Part shown: piece after piece, positions 44,596 to 52,788 of the stretch
Numbering within the stretch: the first letter of the stretch is position 1
Layout of the letters: the number at the start of each line of letters is the position of its first letter
Assembly (NCBI GenBank): GCA_023436225.1
Contig: JAEZKA010000035.1
Location: 163,332 to 227,331 of the forward strand
DNA length: 64,000 nucleotides
Source of the DNA: Bacillota bacterium
GTDB taxonomy: Bacteria > Bacillota > Clostridia > Lachnospirales > Lachnospiraceae
Reading direction: 5' to 3'
Made by a program: the position numbers and the translations under genes
Notes under the pieces: model-generated
Database searches by the model: none
What the model was told of the DNA's origin: nothing
What the model saw: the letters and a program-made list of their open reading frames with translations, nothing else

Positions 44596-45381
44596 TTACC
44601 TTTCCACCTTATTTATTTCATCTTCGATATTAGTCAGGCTTCCTTTTGCACCTTCGTTCGATAAGTGCATTTCAAAGCTTTTCGTTTCATCCACAATTAC
44701 ATCCCCATTTTGAAAACGCAGCTCCAGCAAATGTCCACCCTTTGTCCTGTCCTCGGATATAAAATGCATATGATATCCGGATACATTTACACCTCCGATA
44801 TAATCAGGACACCAGGCTACCACCACAGTTCCTTTTACATCATGATACTCAAATATTGATTGATTCTTCGTTACCTCCGAAAGAATCGGATACGGTTTCT
44901 CTTGCTTTGGAACGGATCTTGTTTTAATATAGTCAAATTGAGCATCAATACGAAATACATAGAATAAATCTTTGTTTGTGATGAACATATCAAGTTGTTT
45001 TTGTAATATATCTATGCTATCAATATCAATAAGCTTTTGAAAAGCGTCTTTATCAAACATTGTAACCGCAGCAAAGGGCGTGGTCACCTCATCATCGACT
45101 TCTATCACTTTACCCTCCGAATCAATTCGATAGACCTCTCCATCAAGTACAATCATTTCACCATCCAGCATATCAAAGGTTCCTAATCCAATGTCTCCGT
45201 GCTTCTTCAACTCCCCAATCGTAACAAAGCCATCATAATTTCCTAATAATAAAGAATTGATTATAGACACCTGATATAAAGTATCCCCCATATCCGAAGG
45301 ATCGATTTTTTTCGCACAGCCTGTAGATAACATGAATACACAAAAGCACACTACTATACTTACATATTTTTTTATTTTCAT
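44596..45381 (-). CDS. lipoprotein alpha-acetolactate decarboxylase-like protein
   Basis: 261 residues. A lipobox (MLSTGC) at about residue 22 is followed by a full BudA/AlsD fold: GDIGLGTFDMLDGEMIVLDG, VTMFDKDAF, and WCPDYIGGVNVSGYHMHFIS then RTKGGH, which keeps the three zinc His (H-x-H-x10-H). The enzyme normally turns acetolactate into acetoin in the cytoplasm; here it is predicted to be anchored outside. The metal ligands are intact, so catalysis or a related extracellular reaction is possible. No acetolactate synthase gene is nearby. RBS AGGTGAAAGT. Confidence 0.85.
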   Translation of the reverse strand: MKIKKYVSIVVCFCVFMLSTGCAKKIDPSDMGDTLYQVSIINSLLLGNYDGFVTIGELKKHGDIGLGTFDMLDGEMIVLDGEVYRIDSEGKVIEVDDEVTTPFAAVTMFDKDAFQKLIDIDSIDILQKQLDMFITNKDLFYVFRIDAQFDYIKTRSVPKQEKPYPILSEVTKNQSIFEYHDVKGTVVVAWCPDYIGGVNVSGYHMHFISEDRTKGGHLLELRFQNGDVIVDETKSFEMHLSNEGAKGSLTNIEDEINKVER

Positions 45382-45400
45382 ACTTTCACCTGCACATTCT

Positions 45401-47017
45401 CTAATTTGTCATTTTGTTATCACCAGAAGTCAGCATTTCCCTATCCAATAGCTTTAAATTATCGGCTGTCAGTACGATTAACATGACCTGAGCATGGGAA
45501 TTGACTGCTGTGAGCAGAAAATCCAGTATCGGCTCTGCTGCAAGTACCAGCACCATACCCTCTGCCGGAATACCAAGCTGTAAAAACAGAGCAGAATAAG
45601 CCATATTAGTGCCTCCGGCAACCGGTGGGGTGGCAATAGTCAGAACTGCGGATACAAGGACGAGCAGCACCAGCCACAACGGCGTGATCGGTAAGTCATA
45701 TGCTGCGGCGACGCATAGCGCGGACACACTATAAATGATACAGCCGGTGGGCTTAAAAAGTGTCTGTGCAAGGGATACACTGAACCTCGCGGCTTGACCA
45801 GCTATACCCAGATGTTTCTCACAGATTTCTAGCCTTAAGGGGAAGCTGGCCGCAGAGGACGCAGTACTGAAGGCCACAAGAAAAACAGGTAGTGTTTTTC
45901 GAAGCAACGTGCCCATGGATACGTGACAGCGCACACAGACGATGATGGTTAATACCAGTGCTAATAGTAGACATAAAACAACGACCAGTATCAGTATCTT
46001 AACTGCCCCACCCAGTTTAGAAGCATCCGATGTAACTGTCAGTCCGTAAAAGGTCAGGAACACAAACAGTGGGATGAGCCGATTGATACCGCGCATCAAA
46101 AGCGACACCATATCCTCTGCCTGCCGCATAACATCCGACAAGCCTCCAGCCCGCTCGCCAAGTATCAGCAACGCAACACCAAAGCTCATCCCCAGCAAAA
46201 TGAGCTGTAGGGCGTTTCCTTCCAAAAACGGAGAAAGCAAATTCGTTGGAATCATTTGAAGCACCAGATTGTAAATAGCTTGAAATCCGGCTGCTTCTGC
46301 TCCTCCTTCAACGGTCAATGGGAACATCCATCCTACTGCAGCAACCGATAAAGCGGAAACTATAAAAGTCAGCCCTAGAAAACGCAGTAGAAACTTCTTT
46401 CCAATCCTACCCAGTGCAGCCACGTTTCCAATCCCTAGAATACCGGTGCAGATGGAAAGAAAAATCATGGGCATAGCAATACCTGTGAGTAGTCCTAAGA
46501 GGATCTTCAACGTTGGCATGGCGAGTTGCTCCGATAAAAACCGCTGTGTGTTCCATGGCAGGCGCATGGTCAGAAGACCAAGGATGATTGCCAGCATACC
46601 GGCCAATGCAACCCACGACAGTTGATTGACCTTTTTTCCCGGCACCTGAAAATCAACTTGGTTTACTCCTTTGATATAGCGATAAATCGGCGATAAACCC
46701 ATGCTCTCCAGAATAACATTACCGGCAGCGTCCAGTTCATTTTCCTCGAAATCGGTATTCGGATTTACACTGGGGCCGGCGACAGACACGCGAATACTTC
46801 TCTGCCCGGGCCGGATACAATACTGAACAGTGCATAGATCAGCACTTCCCGGTGTATTCCTCCAAAGATTTAAGACATCCTCAGCCGCAAGGCGGATACG
46901 CAGAGCTTCCCGACGTCCTATAATCCCCTGTAGCAGTGTGTTGATATGTATGCTGGCAGCGTCAATTCCTTCGTTTGTTAAAGGAAAACTCATTTTACTT
47001 GTATTTTGTCTTTTCAA
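45401..47017 (-). CDS. SDF (dicarboxylate/amino acid:cation) symporter with N-terminal RsbW-like domain
   Basis: 538 residues from a TTG start with AAAGGACATAGAAATA upstream; the next Met is eight codons in and lacks a ribosome site. Residues about 10-130 resemble an RsbW-type domain: RLAAEDVLNLWRN keeps the Glu-x3-Asn N-box, VSVAGPSVNP sits at the G1 position, and MGLSPIYRYIKGVNQVDFQV closes the domain as in PP2C-linked versions. From about 140 it is an SDF symporter (STASSAASFPLRLEI, the Ser-rich loop; TPPVAGGTNMAYSALFL, the substrate loop). It is 19 bp upstream of the decarboxylase-like gene. Confidence 0.87.
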   Translation of the reverse strand: MKRQNTSKMSFPLTNEGIDAASIHINTLLQGIIGRREALRIRLAAEDVLNLWRNTPGSADLCTVQYCIRPGQRSIRVSVAGPSVNPNTDFEENELDAAGNVILESMGLSPIYRYIKGVNQVDFQVPGKKVNQLSWVALAGMLAIILGLLTMRLPWNTQRFLSEQLAMPTLKILLGLLTGIAMPMIFLSICTGILGIGNVAALGRIGKKFLLRFLGLTFIVSALSVAAVGWMFPLTVEGGAEAAGFQAIYNLVLQMIPTNLLSPFLEGNALQLILLGMSFGVALLILGERAGGLSDVMRQAEDMVSLLMRGINRLIPLFVFLTFYGLTVTSDASKLGGAVKILILVVVLCLLLALVLTIIVCVRCHVSMGTLLRKTLPVFLVAFSTASSAASFPLRLEICEKHLGIAGQAARFSVSLAQTLFKPTGCIIYSVSALCVAAAYDLPITPLWLVLLVLVSAVLTIATPPVAGGTNMAYSALFLQLGIPAEGMVLVLAAEPILDFLLTAVNSHAQVMLIVLTADNLKLLDREMLTSGDNKMTN

Positions 47018-47221
47018 TATTTCTATGTCCTTTCTTCAATCGTCAGCGGTGATAGTTATTGCAACATGTATTAGCAATCTCTCTTTCCCGTTGATTAATC
47101 CATTATCTTTGAAAATTTACAGAGGCCCTTATATAAATCATTCAAATCAGTTGAAACCACACCCTGATTACCTACTACGACATATGTAGAGTAACATTTT
47201 GAAATTACTCTGAGTATAATC

Positions 47222-47254
47222 TTACGTGAAATGTCATAATTTAACGTAAAATGT
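47222..47254. promoter_or_regulatory. LytTR-type direct repeats upstream of the symporter
   Basis: ACGTGAAATGT (47224-47234) and ACGTAAAATGT (47244-47254) are exact 20-bp-spaced copies. Sites such as TACGTTAAT repeats of bacteriocin LytTR systems have this arrangement. A frame of 66 codons crossing this stretch has no ribosome site. The rest of 47018-47325 holds nothing else certain. Confidence 0.6.
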
Positions 47255-47325
47255 AATTTAGTTATGATAAAGGGCCCTATTGAGCTCAATTGCAATTCTT
47301 TCCTTCTGCATAATAAAAATCCTAT

Positions 47326-47356
47326 AAAAAAGGCTTACATGATATCGATGTAAGCC
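47326..47356 (-). terminator. rho-independent terminator of the deacetylase gene
   Basis: GGCTTACAT (47332-47340) pairs with ATGTAAGCC (47348-47356); the minus strand continues with six Us. It resembles the hairpin kept behind the remnant at 8694. Confidence 0.88.
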
Positions 47357-47405
47357 AATGTACTATCCATTATTATATTCAATGTATTATTCAACATTTT
47401 CCAGG

Positions 47406-48248
47406 TTATTTCTCCAACTGCCTTCCTGTCTGATCTACCGTATATTTCCCGGTATATATTAGTTCTGATACAGGCACAATCTCATACCCCTTCTCCTGCA
47501 GACCAACGATAATCTTCTCAAGAGCGTCTGAGGTATATTTCGTACCTACATGAAATAGTAGGATGGAGCCGTTCCCCAGCTTCCTATTATCTACAGTCTT
47601 ACTTACGATACTATCAACACCATAATCCTTCCAGTCGAGACTATCCACATTCCACTGGATCGTGAAATATCCGCATTCTCTAGCTGTACCAACTATCGTA
47701 TTATTATAATCTCCATAGGGAGCACGGAATAGCTTCATATCTATTCCGGTCAGTTCCTTCACTCGGTTATGAGCCATCATAATCTCTTCTTCGCATTCTT
47801 TCTTGGAGAGATCTGACATTTGCTTATGATTTTCACTATGATTTCCTAGGTCATGCCCAGCTGCCGCAATTGCTTTTACCTCCTCAGGATATTTCTCTGC
47901 CCATTCCCCTGTCATGAAGAAGGTAGCTTTTATCTTGCATTTGTCCAGAATTTTTAATATCTCACTCGTATCCTCATTGGTCCAAGCCGCATCAAAGCTC
48001 AGAGAAACCTTAGGTTCTTTCAGATTAACACTATAAATTGGCAGATCATTTTTGGTACTTAGGTTTGTTACCGTAACTGCTGTCGGGATAATCCTTATGC
48101 CAAAGCCCACTATCATAATAATGCTTAAGACAACAATTCCTACCTTGACAAATAAGGAGGCATAGCTCACCTTCGATGTCTGTGTCTCCAATGATTGTTC
48201 AAGCTCCTGTTTCTGCTCGGGTTCATCCAATTGCTTTTTTCTTTCCAT
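47406..48248 (-). CDS. membrane-anchored polysaccharide deacetylase (NodB family, PdaB-like)
   Basis: 280 residues. Charged Glu/Gln-rich N-terminus, a membrane helix at about 33-52, then a NodB domain: SFDAAWTNEDT (catalytic Asp, with the second Asp replaced by Ala), GNHSENHKQMSDLS (metal His pair), FRAPYGDYNN, and LLFHVGTKYTSDAL near the end. It should de-N-acetylate cell-wall glycan at the outer face; similar PdaB-like proteins act in sporulation. It is the intact parent of the two C-terminal remnants at 8694 and 17884. Confidence 0.9.
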   Translation of the reverse strand: MERKKQLDEPEQKQELEQSLETQTSKVSYASLFVKVGIVVLSIIMIVGFGIRIIPTAVTVTNLSTKNDLPIYSVNLKEPKVSLSFDAAWTNEDTSEILKILDKCKIKATFFMTGEWAEKYPEEVKAIAAAGHDLGNHSENHKQMSDLSKKECEEEIMMAHNRVKELTGIDMKLFRAPYGDYNNTIVGTARECGYFTIQWNVDSLDWKDYGVDSIVSKTVDNRKLGNGSILLFHVGTKYTSDALEKIIVGLQEKGYEIVPVSELIYTGKYTVDQTGRQLEK

Positions 48249-48325
48249 AGCCCCACCATAAGAATTCTGTGTTACTATAATATATTGAGAGGGCTAGGCC
48301 GATATACATAGAACAGCAGGGACAC

Positions 48326-48460
48326 TTAAATTGCTTCAATCTCTTCCACAATAAATAAAGTCTCGCTTTCTTCTAACTCCATATCTTGATTTTCTGCCTC
48401 AGGATAAGCCTCCCACTCGATCATCTTTTCTAATTCATTCCTTCTTTGCATCTGCTCCAT
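48326..48460 (-). CDS. small acidic protein of unknown function
   Basis: 44 residues, MEQMQRRNELEKMIEWEA and a Glu-rich second half ending FIVEEIEAI, with GGAGGATAATTCG directly before the ATG. No membrane segment and no Cys. It lies between the deacetylase and RsbW-like genes. The good ribosome site supports it as a real gene; nothing indicates its role. Confidence 0.5.
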   Translation of the reverse strand: MEQMQRRNELEKMIEWEAYPEAENQDMELEESETLFIVEEIEAI

Positions 48461-48499
48461 CGAATTATCCTCCATCCTTATCGCGTCCTGACCATGAGT

Positions 48500-48537
48500 A
48501 AGGACTTCCTCTGACGCTGACTATCAGAGGAATCCTT
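48500..48537. other. strong hairpin between the RsbW-like and small acidic genes
   Basis: AAGGACTTCCTCTGA (48500-48514) pairs with TCAGAGGAATCCTT (48524-48537) with one bulged C. There is no U tract on either side, so it is not a simple terminator. It may be an mRNA processing or attenuation structure. Confidence 0.5.
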
Positions 48538-48597
48538 GCTACAGTATTGTTTAGGTATACTTCCCATTTCGGAACAATATATCCTTGTACAATTGTT

Positions 48598-49017
48598 TTA
48601 ATAAGCTAATTCAAGATATTTCCTAACCGTGGTTACATTTTTCTTATTCTGATATCTATAAGAGATTTTCTCTGTCGACTTCTCTAATAACAATACGCCG
48701 AAGCTCCCCTTAGCCTTATACTCATCTATATCATCCGATATGAGACCCATCCCTTCTAACGGATTATATGGTATCCCTTCATGAATGAATAATATCTCAA
48801 TCACCTGCTGCTCCTCAATGTAATTAAAACTAATTTTTACAATCCCATCTATGGTATGGTATGCGTTTGTTACAATATTGATAAAAATCTTCTGCACAGT
48901 ATCCAACAATTTCATCCAAAACTCTATGGAACCTTTCGCTAATTCTTGACCTAGATTAACGAACTCTAATACCTTATCTAATTCTTTCGAACTAGAAGGA
49001 ATCGATAGTGTTATCAT
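48598..49017 (-). CDS. RsbW-like anti-sigma-type ATP-binding protein
   Basis: 139 residues, a single HATPase domain. KIFINIVTNAYHT holds the N-box Asn (the preceding Glu is Lys), HEGIPYNPLEGMGL is the G1 region, and GSFGVLLLEKSTEKISYRY the lid. Compared with RsbW or SpoIIAB the catalytic Glu is changed, so it may bind partners without phosphorylating them. It starts 60 bases downstream of a likely LytTR-controlled promoter. RBS GGAGCCGAAAG. Confidence 0.8.
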   Translation of the reverse strand: MITLSIPSSSKELDKVLEFVNLGQELAKGSIEFWMKLLDTVQKIFINIVTNAYHTIDGIVKISFNYIEEQQVIEILFIHEGIPYNPLEGMGLISDDIDEYKAKGSFGVLLLEKSTEKISYRYQNKKNVTTVRKYLELAY

Positions 49018-49077
49018 TCTTTCGGCTCCTTACTCAGTTTAATTATGTCAAGCCTATTTGCTTTTATTCTTATCACT

Positions 49078-49151
49078 AATATAACTCCTGATCGCTAAAA
49101 TACAATACCTTTAGCATAATTGGTCATTATTTGGCATAAATGTTCTCCGTA
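49078..49151 (-). promoter_or_regulatory. LytTR-type promoter of the RsbW-like gene
   Basis: Direct repeats TAGCATAATTGGTCATTATT (49112-49131) and TGGCATAAATGTTC (from 49132) have a 20-bp period. On the minus strand a TATATT -10 (49083-49078) follows with a poor -35, as expected for an activated promoter. The same motif and geometry occur at 51004-51080. Confidence 0.5.
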
Positions 49152-49297
49152 TTCCATATCAATTGAGGCAAGTATTTTTAATAGTATTTTTAAATATATT
49201 ATAAAAAAGAGCATTTCTACACCATAGCTAATACGCTATTATGCAAAATACCCTTACTAATATGTTAGGTATCCTCAATCATTCACAAGCTGCCCAT

Positions 49298-50023
49298 CTA
49301 TTTTTCTAGGAGAAAGCTCATATATCGGTCAACTAATTCTTTGTATTGCCTACGTTGCATCAGAAGCTCTACTCCATTCTCCAATAGAAGCTTCTTGGTT
49401 GTCACCTGAGATAGCTTATCAAGATTAATAATATAAGTACAGCCACATTTATAAAATCGGTTATCACAGGACAATAGCTCGAATAAATTACCGCAGGTAA
49501 TACGCACCTGAAGGCAATTTCCATCCTGTAGATGTATCCTTTGGATATGCTTATCCGACTCACTGTAAATAATCTCTGATGTATTAATTTTCTGTAATCC
49601 GGCAGAAGTCTTCAGTAGAATGTTTGATCTCTTAGCCTTTTCTACAGCTGCTATTGCTTTATCCAAGGCAATCTCCAGCTGTGTCTCAGTATAGGGCTTA
49701 ACCAGATAATGGGCTGCATGAAGTGAGAAGGCTTCAACTGCATGTTCTTTGGAGGTTGTCAAAAATACAATCTGACAATTATCCTTTCGTTCGCGCAACC
49801 TGCGCGCCAGCTCTACACCGGTCAAATCCGGCATATAGATATCAAGCAAAAGAACATCATAATCACATTGACCGTCTGTTATTCTCTTCAACAGCTCTGC
49901 TGACATAGCAAAGCTCTCAATCTGGATATCAATCTCACCATGAGCGGCAGCATAACTATGACATAGATTTTTCGTCTTTTGTAGCTCATTGGTATCATCA
50001 TCGCAAATTACTATGTTTATCAT
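49298..50023 (-). CDS. second LytTR-family response regulator
   Basis: 241 residues from the ATG at 50023, where MINIVICDDDTNEL is the normal receiver start; the open frame extends upstream without a ribosome site. Phosphoacceptor Asp in YDVLLLDIYMPDLTG; LytTR domain with INTSEIIYSESDKHIQRIHLQDG and NRFYKCGCTYIINLDKLSQV. It forms a pair with the kinase at 51214, although the HD-GYP gene separates them. Likely binds the repeats at 49112 and 51041. Confidence 0.92.
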   Translation of the reverse strand: MINIVICDDDTNELQKTKNLCHSYAAAHGEIDIQIESFAMSAELLKRITDGQCDYDVLLLDIYMPDLTGVELARRLRERKDNCQIVFLTTSKEHAVEAFSLHAAHYLVKPYTETQLEIALDKAIAAVEKAKRSNILLKTSAGLQKINTSEIIYSESDKHIQRIHLQDGNCLQVRITCGNLFELLSCDNRFYKCGCTYIINLDKLSQVTTKKLLLENGVELLMQRRQYKELVDRYMSFLLEK

Positions 50024-50127
50024 TGAATTACTCACCCTTTGTTTATGCATAATAGGTTTTATTAATATATTGTATCCTATTTTGTCAAAAAAAGCCAATC
50101 GTTTTTTTCGAATGGCTTTAATATTAG

Positions 50128-50962
50128 CTATAATACATCAACAATTTCAATTTTACGCTCCTTCTTAAGGTTATGATACTCGTTCTCGCAGCGTATCAAT
50201 GGTTTGGTCTTCTCTTCCGGGTTGATATATATAATTTCACCAACCTGTTCATTACTTAGTTTGACCAATGATTTATAATAAAATTTAATAGAGTTATTTA
50301 CAAAAGTCTGACAAATATATGGATCCAATGAGGCAAAGCCAGAGGCTTCAATCTCTTCAACGACTTTGAACGGAGAGCTCTTCGTATGATAAGCCTTCGT
50401 TGATGTGGCCGCATCAAAAATATCTGCAATCGCAATAATTCTCCCAGTTAGACTAATCTGATCTCCCTTCAAACCCAGGGGATATCCACTGCCATCAATT
50501 CTCTCATGGTGATGTAGAATACCAAGTAGAACATCCTGATCTAACACATTCATTTTCACTAACAATTGGTAGCCTATGAGGGAATGTGTTCTCATTATCT
50601 CCATTTCATTACGGCTTAACTCCTCCGTTTTGTTGAGAAGACTATCTCTTATCTTTGCCTTTCCAATATCATGAAAAAAAGCCGCATATGCTAGGTTTAA
50701 GCGCTCCGATTGGTTGATGTTTAGCCATTTCCCTATCTCATAGGATAAAAATGTCACATTTACAGGATGGGAATGAAGATATGGATATTTATTCTGTACA
50801 CTGTTCAATGATGTAAATATATTCGAATAAGACTGTGGTGATCTCTCCCACACAAGCTAATGCTGGCTCCAGATTCATTTCTCTACTAAATCGAATATCC
50901 TCAATCACATTTTGAAAAGTTCGTATCGAAAATTGATAAAGCTCCTCAAAGCTATGCATTCT
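50128..50962 (-). pseudogene. HD-GYP phosphodiesterase gene with apparent frameshift
   Basis: An N-terminal piece (MHSFEELYQFSIRTFQNV, start 50962, RBS AAAGGGATGAG) runs to a stop at 50789. From about 50850 a second frame continues SYSNIFTSLNSVQ into a full HD-GYP domain to 50128: HSHPVNV, FFHDIGKAKI, HHHERIDGSGYP. The two join smoothly near 50830-50850 if one frame change is allowed. The catalytic part is intact and could still be made from a GTG at 50853. Either a recent disruption, a programmed shift, or a sequencing error. It would hydrolyse cyclic di-GMP or a related dinucleotide. Confidence 0.7.
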
Positions 50963-51003
50963 TCTCATCCCTTTCAATGAATATAATTTTTAGATTACTA
51001 TAA

Positions 51004-51080
51004 ATTATATACCTCATTGAATATGGTTAGACAATGCCTGTGGCATGATTGGTCAGAATATGGCATATTTGGTCATAAAT
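51004..51080 (-). promoter_or_regulatory. LytTR-type promoter of the HD-GYP gene
   Basis: Two adjacent 20-bp copies, TGGCATGATTGGTCAGAATA (51041-51060) and TGGCATATTTGGTCATAAAT (51061-51080), lie about 30 bases upstream of a TATAAT (51009-51004) with no good -35. The arrangement matches 49078-49151. Confidence 0.6.
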
Positions 51081-51091
51081 AGAGTATCTAC

Positions 51092-51182
51092 CTTATATCG
51101 AGGACCTTATGTCAAGGACCTTATATCAAGGACCTTATATTAAGGGCCTTATATCAAGGACCGTATATCAAGCTATATCAAG
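51092..51182. repeat. 14-bp tandem repeat
   Basis: Five 14-bp units of CTTATATCAAGGAC with small variations (51092, 51106, 51120, 51134, 51148) are followed by two shortened copies (51162, 51173). It lies between the kinase stop and the HD-GYP promoter. The units have no spacers, so this is not a CRISPR array. Confidence 0.85.
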
Positions 51183-51213
51183 TACATTATATCGAACGAT
51201 GCTATGGATGATT

Positions 51214-52497
51214 CTAGATATTCAATACAAATCTCGCTGTAAATACTCCATCCTTTGCCTGAAATAATTTTGTTCCGCCAAACCGCTCCACCGTATAGGC
51301 TATGCTTCGAGTGCCAATTCCGCCCCCCTTCTTCATCGATACTGGCATATCCTTATCAAAAGGAATCTGTGGTAAGCAGGAATTTGTAATTCCTATTGCT
51401 AACCTGCCTCCACGATATTGTGCCTGCACCTTGATATACTTTGATGCCTCATTGGGTAATAACAGACATGCGTCATACGCATTTTCAATGGCATTGGCGA
51501 ACAGAGCTGCCAGCTCCAAGGGTTCAATATTAAGCTGCTCCGGTATAACCGTTACTATCTCTATATCGATTCCTGCCTTTTTCGCCCGCTCAGCCCAAAG
51601 ACAGAGCATACTGTTGACTACCGGATGCATGCAGTAGGTTACCTTCGAGATCTGATCTGCTCCCATTTGTTCCTTAAGATAATTGATAGCCATTTTTACT
51701 TCTCTTGCCTCCAGAAGTTCAATTAACTGCTGGATTCCATATCGTAGATCATTCCAACGTTTGTTTGATTTTTCAGCAGCCTCTCGGTGCTGTTTAAATT
51801 GATCCAGCTGGGCTTTATTCTGCATAGCAAATACCCTTTGCTGCTCCTGAAGGAGGTATTTTTCATGCAGCTGACTAAGAACATAATCAAAGACCATGAA
51901 GATTACTGCCATTATTAATATGATAAAAAAGCAATTCACAGCAATATCCGAAAAATCTCCGCTGTGGCTATATATCATATATTGATAATACATTATACAA
52001 CATGCAATTAGTGGTAAAATACTAAAAATACCCCAGCCTTGTTCCAGTTCATCCTGCATCTGGATATAACGCTTTCTCAGTAATTTATGAATAAATAAAA
52101 ATAAAGCCGGGAAAATGATAATACGAATTATATTATATCGTAGATAATATCCCTCACCACCCATCAGCTGGGACAGCCACATAGAGGGAATCGAAATTGT
52201 AAAGCTCAGAAACACGGTTATCAGAACAGTGAAAAAATCTCGAAAATCCCTTCGTTTTGAAACGAATAACAGCGTAACAAACGCTGGAATCACCATACAA
52301 AAGAAAAAAGAATAAATATAAGCCTCATAACCAAAGAATTGTAAAATAGCAGCACAAATCGTTACCTGAAGCATCAGCTCGAGGACGAGAATAGGGAATA
52401 GCTTTTTCGGCTTAAATCGGAATTCACCCAAATCAAGTACTATTATTTGCGCAGTAATCAGTGTAATAACCGGCATAAATACAATCGACCAATCCAT
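51214..52497 (-). CDS. second GHKL sensor histidine kinase
   Basis: 427 residues from the ATG at 52497 (GGAAGG upstream; MDWSIVFMPVITL). Six helices to about 210, then a coiled linker. The usual phosphoacceptor His position, about residue 245, reads HREAAEKSNKRWNDLRYGIQ; the canonical H-D-x-R pair is absent there. The GHKL ATPase domain is clear: LFANAIENAYDACL (N-box) and GGGIGTRSIAYTVERFGG. It may therefore use another His or act as a non-canonical kinase. Partner regulator at 49298. Confidence 0.88.
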   Translation of the reverse strand: MDWSIVFMPVITLITAQIIVLDLGEFRFKPKKLFPILVLELMLQVTICAAILQFFGYEAYIYSFFFCMVIPAFVTLLFVSKRRDFRDFFTVLITVFLSFTISIPSMWLSQLMGGEGYYLRYNIIRIIIFPALFLFIHKLLRKRYIQMQDELEQGWGIFSILPLIACCIMYYQYMIYSHSGDFSDIAVNCFFIILIMAVIFMVFDYVLSQLHEKYLLQEQQRVFAMQNKAQLDQFKQHREAAEKSNKRWNDLRYGIQQLIELLEAREVKMAINYLKEQMGADQISKVTYCMHPVVNSMLCLWAERAKKAGIDIEIVTVIPEQLNIEPLELAALFANAIENAYDACLLLPNEASKYIKVQAQYRGGRLAIGITNSCLPQIPFDKDMPVSMKKGGGIGTRSIAYTVERFGGTKLFQAKDGVFTARFVLNI

Positions 52498-52788
52498 GTA
52501 AGTACCTTCCGTAGAGTAGATTGTTATACTATATTGCTGCAAATATTATATGATACATTATTACATTTTTCAACATATTTTAATATTATTTTCCATTTCT
52601 ATATTCAAGTCAACGGACAGATAACGCAGCATTGTTATTAGAATCGAAATCTATTCAATACACTGCGATACACTGAATCAGATCGTCAACAGCGCCGATT
52701 ATCGGGATTTTTCTATGCTGTTATTTACCCCATTCAATTTTGCAATACTGTTTCACACATATTCCATCGCTACGCATCGAAAATGCAG

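Noticed and set aside
47095..47295. 66-codon minus-strand frame across the LytTR repeats, ending in a GLCKF segment like that of the 41778 peptide
   Set aside because: No ribosome site, and the start would overlie the operator. The five-residue match is too short to call a paralogue.
51092..51182. Possible CRISPR-like array
   Set aside because: The units are contiguous 14-mers without spacers, and no cas genes are near.
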